Shown piece after piece: positions 1-6,539 of a stretch of DNA of 14,465 nucleotides; position 1 is the first letter of the stretch, and every line of letters begins with the position of its first letter. Origin of the DNA: Balneolales bacterium (GTDB taxonomy: Bacteria > Bacteroidota > Rhodothermia > Balneolales > Balneolaceae); contig JAURMN010000163.1 of the NCBI GenBank assembly GCA_030830725.1, positions 1-14,465 on the forward strand, in the 5' to 3' direction. The notes below the pieces were generated by a model. That model had not been told where the DNA came from. It was given only the letters and a program-made list of their open reading frames with translations, and ran no database searches. The position numbers and the translations under genes were made by a program.

Positions 1-1
1 C

Positions 2-52
2 GGAATTGCCGGAGGGGTTTTAATCGGCATAATCAGTGCTCAAAATGTTTAG
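2..52 (+). CDS. Possible 3' end of a membrane protein gene (partial)
   Basis: An open frame enters from the left edge and ends at a TAG at 50-52. The visible tail (GIAGGVLIGIISAQNV) is rich in Gly, Ile and Val, like the last part of a transmembrane helix. If real, it converges on hpf and overlaps its 3' end by 20 bases, as other convergent pairs in this window do. Seventeen codons without a stop happen by chance about half the time, so only the composition supports it. No family can be named. Confidence 0.25.
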   Translation, partial: GIAGGVLIGIISAQNV

Positions 53-329
53 TTTTATATTTACGAATTTGTCTAGTCAGAATGGCCACACATTCATGAA
101 CTGCATTTTCATATGAATCGGCTTTAACCTCACTTCGCAGGAGTTCTCCCGGAACTTTGACAAGTATTTCAGCTTGCTGAGGCTTGGCTACGTCCTGACT
201 TGGTTGCAGGACGATATCGATTCCTGTAATCTTATCAAAATACTGAGTCAATTTGTCAACCATACTCAAACTATACTCTTTAAGCTCTTGACTACTTTCA
301 AAATGACGAGCGGCATATGTTTTTTTCAT
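33..329 (-). CDS. hpf: Ribosome hibernation-promoting factor, short form
   Basis: The 98-residue protein fits the short HPF/RaiA-YfiA family. These proteins bind the 30S subunit near the decoding centre in stationary phase or stress and silence or dimerise ribosomes. The sequence starts with a beta strand and helix (about residues 3-30) and has the charged second half with EILVKVPGELLRSEVKADS, followed by a basic C-terminal helix ending in KYKTKHFEH. The long-form C-terminal dimerisation domain is absent, so dimerisation would need another factor or not occur. The ATG at 329 overlaps the xerC stop as ATGA, which suggests translational coupling to the recombinase gene. This pairing recurs in Bacteroidota (from memory). 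Family assignment is firm; the stress role is from family knowledge. Confidence 0.85.
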   Translation of the reverse strand: MKKTYAARHFESSQELKEYSLSMVDKLTQYFDKITGIDIVLQPSQDVAKPQQAEILVKVPGELLRSEVKADSYENAVHECVAILTRQIRKYKTKHFEH

Positions 330-1318
330 AATGAATCTCCATTCTCCAATTTTGATGAATAAAGTGGCTGTTTGGATTGCTCCATGTTCTTCGCACGAGG
401 GTGCGATTGTTCATGAATTCGTTTTAAATGCTCTACCCCAGTATGGGTGTATATCTGAGTTGCGGCAAGGGAAGAATGTCCCAAAAACTCTTTTATCATT
501 CGAATATCCGCCCCTGCGTTCAGCATATGGGTTGCAAAACTATGTCGTAAAACATGTGGGCTTTTTTTGTTTGATTCAGATACCTCATCGATCCTCTCTT
601 TTACGATTTTCTGAACTAATCTTGGATAAATACGCTTCCCTTTTTTAGTAAGAAAAACTGCATTATCCTTTTCGATTGCAGGTTGATACGATTCATTTTC
701 AATGAGTAATCTGCGAGTTTCCAAGTGTTGAATTAACGCTTTCTGTGCTTGTATTCCAAAAGGTACAATACGTTGTTTCTGCCCCTTACCAATCACACTG
801 ATCTGCTGCTGTTTGAAATCAACATCTCCCTCATTAAGTGAGACTAATTCACGCAAACGAATTCCTGTCGAGTAAAAAAGCTCCAAAATGGCAGTAACCT
901 GATTACTCCAAGCGGTTCCGTCACTAGTACGACTGAGAAGATTTTCCATTTCATTCTCAGAAATAACCGTTGGAATCCGTTTCGCTTGTTTAGGAATCAG
1001 CAAAAGCTGTGCTGGATTTTGATCAAGGTATCCTCGCCTGTGGGCATATTTAAAAAACGATCGAATAGAGGCCGCTTTTCTGGCAATAGTAGCGCGACCA
1101 AGACCACCTTCCATTAAGGTGCCAAGCCAAAGTCGTATAGTTAACGGTTCTGTGTTTCGAAGACATTCTTCGATTCTTTCAGGGGAGAGGGAAGTCGGGT
1201 CCTGAATGATAAATTGGATAAACTGATCTAGATCTCGGCCATACGCTTCAAGGGTATGCTCTGAAGCATTGCGTTCAACTTTCAGATACTTTAAGAAGTG
1301 TTCAATCACCGTATCCAT
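326..1318 (-). CDS. xerC: Tyrosine recombinase XerC/XerD type
   Basis: This 330-residue protein is a site-specific tyrosine recombinase of the Xer type, which resolves chromosome dimers at dif during division. An N-terminal SAM-like DNA-binding domain spans about residues 1-100 and the catalytic domain about 115-299. The full catalytic set is visible: Arg154 (TGIRLREL), Lys178 (GKGQKQRIVP), His255 and Arg258 (HVLRHSFATH), His281 (LGH) and the nucleophile Tyr290 (QIYTH). The C-terminal tail is about 25 residues longer than usual for Xer. It lies 80 bases downstream of the glycosyltransferase and is followed directly by hpf. Sequence alone does not decide between XerC and XerD. The housekeeping context and absence of phage genes argue against a mobile integrase. 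No dif site was recognised. Confidence 0.88.
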   Translation of the reverse strand: MDTVIEHFLKYLKVERNASEHTLEAYGRDLDQFIQFIIQDPTSLSPERIEECLRNTEPLTIRLWLGTLMEGGLGRATIARKAASIRSFFKYAHRRGYLDQNPAQLLLIPKQAKRIPTVISENEMENLLSRTSDGTAWSNQVTAILELFYSTGIRLRELVSLNEGDVDFKQQQISVIGKGQKQRIVPFGIQAQKALIQHLETRRLLIENESYQPAIEKDNAVFLTKKGKRIYPRLVQKIVKERIDEVSESNKKSPHVLRHSFATHMLNAGADIRMIKEFLGHSSLAATQIYTHTGVEHLKRIHEQSHPRAKNMEQSKQPLYSSKLENGDSL

Positions 1319-1398
1319 AATGATTGAATATGCAAAGCATCTACTTCAAAATAAAGAGAGCATTACAAAGCCCTATAATTGAACGGAAACGTGCTGCC

Positions 1399-2598
1399 TC
1401 ACAGAAGCTCTCGACCTTTCCAGGTCATTTTTCTCCCTGTAAGGGTATCCCATAAAATCTGAATACCTAACACCTGAAACCAAAGAACTCCTATTGGGTG
1501 AAGAAGTCCCTTCCAAAGAGTCCATTTAAACCAGCTGTTTAAGATTAATCGACTTGTAAAGAGAAGCAGAATATTTACAGAAGATAAGACAATCAATATG
1601 GATGATTTACACCAAACAGATCCGATAAGTAGTACAAATGGCAGAATAAAAACGATTAAATGGAGAACTGCCATGCCAATAAATAAAGGGATATGGTTAT
1701 CAAATCCCGCCAAAAAATTTTTTTTAAAGCCCTCATTCATTTCAGAATGAGTTGTATACATTCGGCAAGAGATTAGGTGATTTCCCGGGTACATGCGGAG
1801 GTTGAAACCTTGGCTACGAACATTCCTGGCCAATGAAACATCTTCCACGATCTTATCTTTCACTCGCTCATGGCCGCCAATTTGGTCATAAACAGAACGC
1901 CGAAAAGCGATACATTGACCATTTGCTGCTGAAAATCGAAATCGATATTGCTCATAAAATTCAGAAGGCATCCAGCGAGGTTTGCGGCGTATATATCGAA
2001 ATGGGAGAAGAGTAAGTAGAGCATAATAAACGAGAGGTAAGACGCTTGATTGCCAAAATCCATTTAATTCTTGCACCGGCCAAACCGTAATGGCGTCCAA
2101 TGAGTTTTCGAGAAATTGATTCCTGATTTTTCTAACAAAGTCGGCAGAAGGAAGGGTATCTGCATCGATAAATATGATAATCTCACCTTTAGCCAAATGG
2201 GAAAGTTGATGACAGGCCCAAGGTTTTCCAAGCCACCCATCAGGCTTGGGGCTACCATTTAAAAGTTGAATTGAAATAGGCGCTTTTTGGATGAAATCGG
2301 ACACAATCTTGTTAGTTGAATCTGTAGATTGATCATCCAATATTAAGATCTCGAAACTGGAATCCCATTGATTTAAAAGTGCAGGAAGAAGTCGATTTGC
2401 ATTATCTTCTTCATTTCTCATTGGAATACAAATCGATAAAAACGTCTCTTTATTTTCGGAATGTGTATTTTGAAGTGATGAATATTCCGTAGTCACAACC
2501 TTAAAATCACGTCTGTTTAGAAGCATTTGCAGGAACGTGATAATCAGAAAAATGGTTGAGAGCAGCGATAAGATGATAAAGATCTGTTCCGTTTCCAT
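1399..2598 (-). CDS. Membrane family-2 glycosyltransferase, CruC/HpnB-like (probable carotenoid glycosyltransferase)
   Basis: The 399-residue protein has an N-terminal membrane helix (about 6-27), a GT-A glycosyltransferase domain (about 52-280) and three C-terminal hydrophobic segments (about 305-327, 332-349, 366-384). GT2 landmarks are visible: SICIPMRNEE at 55-64, DDQSTDST at 88-95, the metal-binding DAD at 145-147, and the acid motif VEDVSLAR at 251-258. GWLGKPWACHQL at 121-132 and a terminal MTWKGREL are typical of the group that includes CruC, staphyloxanthin CrtQ and hopanoid-associated HpnB. The active site would face the cytoplasm and the acceptor would be a membrane lipid. The gene starts 17 bases from the divergent crtC, so a carotenoid hydroxyl is the likeliest acceptor. 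That role is inferred; HpnB-like hopanoid work is the main alternative, although no hopanoid gene is nearby. Confidence 0.82.
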   Translation of the reverse strand: METEQIFIILSLLSTIFLIITFLQMLLNRRDFKVVTTEYSSLQNTHSENKETFLSICIPMRNEEDNANRLLPALLNQWDSSFEILILDDQSTDSTNKIVSDFIQKAPISIQLLNGSPKPDGWLGKPWACHQLSHLAKGEIIIFIDADTLPSADFVRKIRNQFLENSLDAITVWPVQELNGFWQSSVLPLVYYALLTLLPFRYIRRKPRWMPSEFYEQYRFRFSAANGQCIAFRRSVYDQIGGHERVKDKIVEDVSLARNVRSQGFNLRMYPGNHLISCRMYTTHSEMNEGFKKNFLAGFDNHIPLFIGMAVLHLIVFILPFVLLIGSVWCKSSILIVLSSVNILLLFTSRLILNSWFKWTLWKGLLHPIGVLWFQVLGIQILWDTLTGRKMTWKGRELL

Positions 2599-2615
2599 TA
2601 TGAAAGATAACTAGA

Positions 2616-3773
2616 ATGTTACTCCTAAACGATCCACTTTCTGATACACGAGTAGAAAAAGAGGTTCCTGGAGCCTATGAGTGGTGGTATTTTGATGCAA
2701 TTTCGGTAGATCAAGAACTATCATTCGTCATTATCTTTTATGACGGAAATCCCTTTTCAAGCCGATACATTCGATCCTTGGAACTAGAAAAAGGGTCTAA
2801 AGCTGAATCCTTTCCAGCACTCAGTATTTCGATTTATCATAAATCGAAACCCGTGTATTACTCCTTTGTGGAATATCCACCAGAAGAACTCCGTATTACA
2901 AATCATCCTTTAAACGTTCAAATTGGTGGGCAGAACTTTTTGAGTACAATCGAAAACGAAACCCTTAACTATCATATCAAGATTAATCAGAGACTAGACT
3001 CCGGAGATTCACTCATTGCAGATCTGGTATTTAGTACGAATTTGAATTCGAATAATTCTGCTTTGACAACTCAATTTGGAGAACCTGAACTCAGAAAAAA
3101 TGGTTCTGATGAAATTATGCTCCAATCTACTGTATACGGGAATAGCCGAACCATCAATACTCACCATAATCATATCTGGAACCTGATACAGCCACGAGCC
3201 ATAGTTACTGGTCAACTAACGCTGAATACGAGCACCAAATCCTTTGATGGTTTAGGATATCACGACCATAATATCGGATTTGAACCCATGAAAGAGAGTT
3301 TTAAAGAATGGTATTGGGGACGATTTCATTTTGATCAAGCCACATTGATCTATTATTTGATGTTTAAAAACGATTCTTCACAAGAGATGAAAGCGTGGTT
3401 AATTGATTCAAATTCTAAAGGGAAGTCGCAAGTACTTCATCTTGATTTAAAAAATCTAAAGAGTAGGTCTTCCAATATATTCGGGCTTAGCACCTTCAAT
3501 ACCATTCACTTTAGCCATGATTCGTTCGATGTTGTAATTCAACAAAATCAGAGTGTTGATAATGGACCATTTTATAAGCGATGGATTGGCACGGCAATCC
3601 AAACGAATAAAAAAGGTTTAACTGAGGCTGTAACGGGAATAACAGAATATATTCGCCCAAATAAGATCTATGATAAACGCTACTGGCCACTTGTAAACAT
3701 GAGAATCAGATATCTCTCTGAAGCGCCTCATTGGGTTCAGAAATCGAGAATCTTCTATCGCTGGACTTGGTAA
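2616..3773 (+). CDS. crtC: Carotenoid 1,2-hydratase (CrtC, hydroxyneurosporene synthase family)
   Basis: CrtC adds water across the terminal 1,2 double bond of an acyclic psi end of a carotenoid, giving a tertiary hydroxyl. The 385-residue protein carries the family signature GAYEWWYFDA at 19-28. In the second half it has NHIWNL (His186, Trp188) and FDGLGYHDHNIG (Tyr215, Asp217), followed by EWYWGRFHF at 231-239. The H-x-W and Y-x-D pairs match in order and near spacing the residues reported as essential in Rubrivivax CrtC (from memory). No signal peptide is visible. A TGA at 2601-2603 closes the frame upstream and fixes the ATG at 2616, leaving 17 bases to the divergent glycosyltransferase. 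The 3' end overlaps the convergent hydrolase by 68 bases. No desaturase, synthase or cyclase gene is in the window, so the exact substrate is unknown. Confidence 0.85.
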   Translation: MLLLNDPLSDTRVEKEVPGAYEWWYFDAISVDQELSFVIIFYDGNPFSSRYIRSLELEKGSKAESFPALSISIYHKSKPVYYSFVEYPPEELRITNHPLNVQIGGQNFLSTIENETLNYHIKINQRLDSGDSLIADLVFSTNLNSNNSALTTQFGEPELRKNGSDEIMLQSTVYGNSRTINTHHNHIWNLIQPRAIVTGQLTLNTSTKSFDGLGYHDHNIGFEPMKESFKEWYWGRFHFDQATLIYYLMFKNDSSQEMKAWLIDSNSKGKSQVLHLDLKNLKSRSSNIFGLSTFNTIHFSHDSFDVVIQQNQSVDNGPFYKRWIGTAIQTNKKGLTEAVTGITEYIRPNKIYDKRYWPLVNMRIRYLSEAPHWVQKSRIFYRWTW

Positions 3774-4557
3774 GTAAATTGTGAACTCGCTTAATAAAGG
3801 CCAGTGTATTTTCATTAAAATGATCCGGTTTCTCGACATTACAGACATGTCCGCAATCCTCTATTACAACCAGTTCAGCAAGTGAATTGAGTTGAGGTAG
3901 TTTTTTTACATGCCCTAGAAAAAGATGGTCTTTTTCACCCATAACGAAAAGTGAAGGGATGGAAGGGTGTAAAACATTAAATTTAGAGAGAATTAAAGAA
4001 ACGGAATGTGTCAAATCAAACCATCGAAGAAACTCATCTTGGGAAATTTGGCTGGCTTGTTGAATAAATAGTGCGCGTGCCTCAAAATGCGCTTTACCTG
4101 GCATAATGATCCAGGCAAAAAGTTTATAGAGAGTCAAAAAGGGGATAATATATTTAAGCGAATGTCCAGTTCGAATCAAGATTCTGGATCGAAAGTCAAG
4201 CTGAGTTATGGCTCCAACATAGGTGGCACTAATTACTTTATATGAAAATTGATCTGCAAATTCCCGGATAAGAATTGTTCCCAGTGAAACACCCACAAAG
4301 TGAGCTCTTGAAATTTCTTGGTGAACAAGAACCTCATTAATGTCTTCGATAAGTAAATCGAATGAATAGCTCTTAACTGATTTCAATGCTTTGTTAATAG
4401 TCTTGCCGTGCCCTCTTAAATCGAGTAAAAGGACATTACATTGATTTCGGAAAAAACGTAATTGTGGGTGCCAAATCGTGGAGGAACCCCCGGCACCATG
4501 AATGAAGACAATCCATGGCTTAGAAGGCTGTAATACGTATGTTTTGTGCCAAAGCAT
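3706..4557 (-). CDS. Alpha/beta-fold hydrolase
   Basis: This is a 283-residue hydrolase of the alpha/beta fold with a complete predicted triad. The oxyanion region is HGAGG at 20-24, the strand-turn motif DLRGHG is at 46-51, the nucleophile elbow GVSLG puts Ser91 at its centre, the acid is Asp210 (MGEKDH) and the base is His237 (CGHVCNVEKPDHF). A hydrophobic cap segment lies at about 135-153. No signal peptide is seen, so a cytoplasmic esterase or lipase-like role is likely; the substrate cannot be named. It sits between crtC and an acyltransferase, which permits a part in lipid or acyl-carotenoid turnover, but that is a guess. The last 22 or so residues extend past the usual family end, and it is their codons that overlap crtC. 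A sigma-70-like promoter lies immediately upstream (4563-4591). Confidence 0.82.
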   Translation of the reverse strand: MLWHKTYVLQPSKPWIVFIHGAGGSSTIWHPQLRFFRNQCNVLLLDLRGHGKTINKALKSVKSYSFDLLIEDINEVLVHQEISRAHFVGVSLGTILIREFADQFSYKVISATYVGAITQLDFRSRILIRTGHSLKYIIPFLTLYKLFAWIIMPGKAHFEARALFIQQASQISQDEFLRWFDLTHSVSLILSKFNVLHPSIPSLFVMGEKDHLFLGHVKKLPQLNSLAELVVIEDCGHVCNVEKPDHFNENTLAFIKRVHNLLTKSSDRRFSISEPNEALQRDI

Positions 4558-4562
4558 ACGTC

Positions 4563-4591
4563 ACTATATGGACTCCCTTGACAAAAGACAA
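4563..4591 (-). promoter_or_regulatory. Candidate sigma-70-like promoter for the hydrolase
   Basis: Read on the minus strand there is TTGTCT (4591-4586), exactly 17 bases of spacer, then TATAGT (4568-4563), giving 9 of 12 matches to the classical consensus. The expected transcription start falls at about 4557, the A of the hydrolase ATG, so the mRNA would be leaderless or nearly so. Bacteroidota often use a different promoter consensus, so this remains a pattern match only. Confidence 0.3.
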
Positions 4592-4699
4592 CTCCATTTG
4601 AAATTTGATTTCTTCTTATGAAGATAGTGTGCTACCTTTTTGCTGAACTATCGGTGAAGCCTTGTTATTACGTTATTTCCAGCCAGTTAGTCCTATAAA

Positions 4700-5461
4700 A
4701 TGCGCTCCATTACAGCTACTATAAAACTCTTAATGGCTATCCTCTTTACCTTGGGCGTTTTTTCGATCTATATGATTACATATGCGGTAATCTGGCTTTT
4801 GCGCATACCTTATGAGTACATCCGGAATCCATTTATGACCTTCTGGGGTAAAGGCATGCAGATCATTCTGGGAATCAGATTAAAAATTCAAGGGGCACCA
4901 CCCAAGCGTCCTTTTCTGCTCTTTTCCAATCATCTTACCTATTTGGATCCTATTCTTTTTTTTTCTCATCTGGATTGTACGTTCGTAGCAAAAAAAGAAG
5001 TTCGATCGTGGCCTGTGCTTGGATATATGGTCTATATGATGGGCGTCATTTTCATAAATAGGGAACAAAAGAAAGATCTTCTGCGTGTAACGGATCTAGT
5101 AGATGAAAATGTGAACGACAAGCAAGGAATAGTCATCTTTCCTGAAGGAACTACTTCAGATGGAAAACAAATTCTACCCATTCGAGCACCATTGCTTCAA
5201 TTAGCCTTTGAGGATGGGAATCCATTGTCTTATTGTGTTGTGAGTTATAAAACAGGAATAGGAGATCCTGATGCATCACAACAGGTTTGTTGGTCAAATC
5301 AAGAATCTTTTGGAGCGCATTTGTGGAAATATGCCCAAGTAAAAAGAACCTATGCTACCATTACTTATGGAGAAAAACCATTAAAGGCAATAAATAGGAA
5401 AGAACTTGCTATCCAACTTCATGAAGAAATGACCCATCTTCAACAATTACAATCGGTTTAG
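4700..5461 (+). CDS. PlsC/LPLAT-family acyltransferase (possible carotenoid-glycoside acyltransferase)
   Basis: The 253-residue membrane protein belongs to the 1-acylglycerol-3-phosphate O-acyltransferase (PlsC) family. It has an N-terminal membrane helix (about 8-35), the catalytic H-x4-D motif NHLTYLD (His78, Asp83), the FINR substrate motif at 118-121 and the FPEGT motif at 147-151. PlsC normally makes phosphatidic acid, but relatives acylate other membrane-bound acceptors. Because crtC and a CruC-like glycosyltransferase sit just upstream, a CruD-like role, acylating the sugar of a carotenoid glycoside, is plausible. A generic phospholipid role is equally possible. The sequence TATAAA directly precedes the ATG at 4700; if it acted as a -10 element, translation would start at Met12 (4733). 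It converges on tadA with a 10-base gap. Confidence 0.82.
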   Translation: MRSITATIKLLMAILFTLGVFSIYMITYAVIWLLRIPYEYIRNPFMTFWGKGMQIILGIRLKIQGAPPKRPFLLFSNHLTYLDPILFFSHLDCTFVAKKEVRSWPVLGYMVYMMGVIFINREQKKDLLRVTDLVDENVNDKQGIVIFPEGTTSDGKQILPIRAPLLQLAFEDGNPLSYCVVSYKTGIGDPDASQQVCWSNQESFGAHLWKYAQVKRTYATITYGEKPLKAINRKELAIQLHEEMTHLQQLQSV

Positions 5462-5471
5462 GTACCTTTGA

Positions 5472-5921
5472 TTAGCGTTTGGATGTGAAATATCGAGTAA
5501 GAAGTTCTTCACATTCCAGTTCCATAACTCCTTGAATCAATTCAACTCTGTGATTTAAATTTTGGTTCTGAACGATGTTAAAAATGGACCCACAACCACC
5601 TGACTTTGGATCGAGTGCCCCAAAAACCACTCGATCTATTCTTGATAATACGATAGCACCCGAGCACATGGCACAAGGTTCCAAGGTTACATATAAGGTG
5701 CACTCAGAGAGATGTTTTTGGCCAGTGTAATCAGCAGCTGCGGTTATGGCGATGATTTCTGCATGAGCGATCGGGTCTTGAAGCTGCTCTATTTGATTAA
5801 ACCCTTTTCCGATAATGTTACCATTCTTAACCACTATGGCACCTACTGGCACCTCGTCCTCTTTAGCGGCCATTTCGGCTAGACGAATAGCCTGAATCAT
5901 AAATCGATAGTGTTCATGCAT
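5472..5921 (-). CDS. tadA: tRNA-specific adenosine deaminase
   Basis: TadA deaminates adenosine 34 to inosine in the anticodon of tRNA-Arg(ACG), allowing one tRNA to read several Arg codons. The 149-residue protein has the zinc deaminase signature: HAEI at 53-56 with His53 as ligand and Glu55 as proton shuttle, then PCAMC at 82-86 with Cys83 and Cys86 as ligands. The segment FGALDPKSGGCGS at 100-112 is characteristic of TadA rather than of cytidine or guanine deaminases. Length is normal for the family and the ATG at 5921 begins the expected N-terminal helix. It is divergent from apt, with 63 bases between the two starts. Guanine deaminase is an alternative but fits less well. Confidence 0.9.
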   Translation of the reverse strand: MHEHYRFMIQAIRLAEMAAKEDEVPVGAIVVKNGNIIGKGFNQIEQLQDPIAHAEIIAITAAADYTGQKHLSECTLYVTLEPCAMCSGAIVLSRIDRVVFGALDPKSGGCGSIFNIVQNQNLNHRVELIQGVMELECEELLTRYFTSKR

Positions 5922-5984
5922 GGACTTATTGCAACGATTCCTTATTCTTAGACATTTTACGACTTATATCCTCATCAAATCACT

Positions 5985-6539
5985 ATGGAATATCCTTTTA
6001 CAAAGATTGATGTTCAGATCCTGAAACTATTGGAAGATACGATACGCACAATACCTGATCATCCTGTAAAAGGAATTCAATTCAAAGATATCACTCCTCT
6101 TTTAAAAAATCGTGATACACTTGAAATCACTAAGCGATTACTAGCGAGACCTCTTCGTCCCTTACAAGCAGATTATATCGTTGGGCTCGAATCAAGAGGA
6201 TTTTTGTTTGGAACCTCACTGGCTCAAGATTTGCATGCAGGATTTATACCTGTCAGAAAACCGAATAAACTTCCCGCTGAGACCATTTCCGTTACGTATC
6301 AACTTGAATATGGTTCAGATTCTGTGGAAATGCATAAAGATGCCATTGAGATAGGGTCCCGTGTGATAATCCATGATGACTTAATTGCGACAGGGGGGAC
6401 AGCAGCAGCTGCCACAACGCTTGTGAAAAAACTTGGAGGAGTCGTGGTGGGATATTCCTTTATCCTTGAAATCGAAGCCCTTGAGGGATTAAATAATCTT
6501 GAAAAAGGTGTACCCGTTTATAGCCTGCTCAAAGTTTGA
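5985..6539 (+). CDS. apt: Adenine phosphoribosyltransferase
   Basis: Apt converts adenine and PRPP to AMP in cytoplasmic purine salvage. The 184-residue protein has the Apt N-terminal hallmark GIQFKDITPLL at 30-40, the segment VGLESRGFLFG at 66-76, FIPVRKPNKLP at 87-97, and the PRPP-binding loop VIIHDDLIATGGT at 127-139. Length is slightly above the usual 170-180 residues. No Shine-Dalgarno is visible before the ATG at 5985; a TATAT-like element lies at about 5964-5969. The 3' end overlaps the convergent isomerase gene by 22 bases. Together with tdk and nupC it places two nucleobase or nucleoside salvage functions in this window, though on separate transcripts. Confidence 0.93.
   Translation: MEYPFTKIDVQILKLLEDTIRTIPDHPVKGIQFKDITPLLKNRDTLEITKRLLARPLRPLQADYIVGLESRGFLFGTSLAQDLHAGFIPVRKPNKLPAETISVTYQLEYGSDSVEMHKDAIEIGSRVIIHDDLIATGGTAAAATTLVKKLGGVVVGYSFILEIEALEGLNNLEKGVPVYSLLKV

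Noticed and set aside
326..1318. Tyrosine recombinase as the integrase of a mobile element
   Set aside because: The sequence and length are Xer-like, hpf follows with an overlap, and there are no phage, plasmid, att or tRNA-end signals.
4578..4606. Perfect TTGACA (4578-4583) as promoter of the acyltransferase
   Set aside because: At 17 bases of spacing the -10 position reads AAATTT, a poor match, and the site is over 90 bases from the start.
4956..4964. Run of nine T inside the acyltransferase gene, considered as a slippage or frameshift site
   Set aside because: The frame is intact on both sides, with H-x4-D before and FINR and FPEGT after; no alternative product is suggested.
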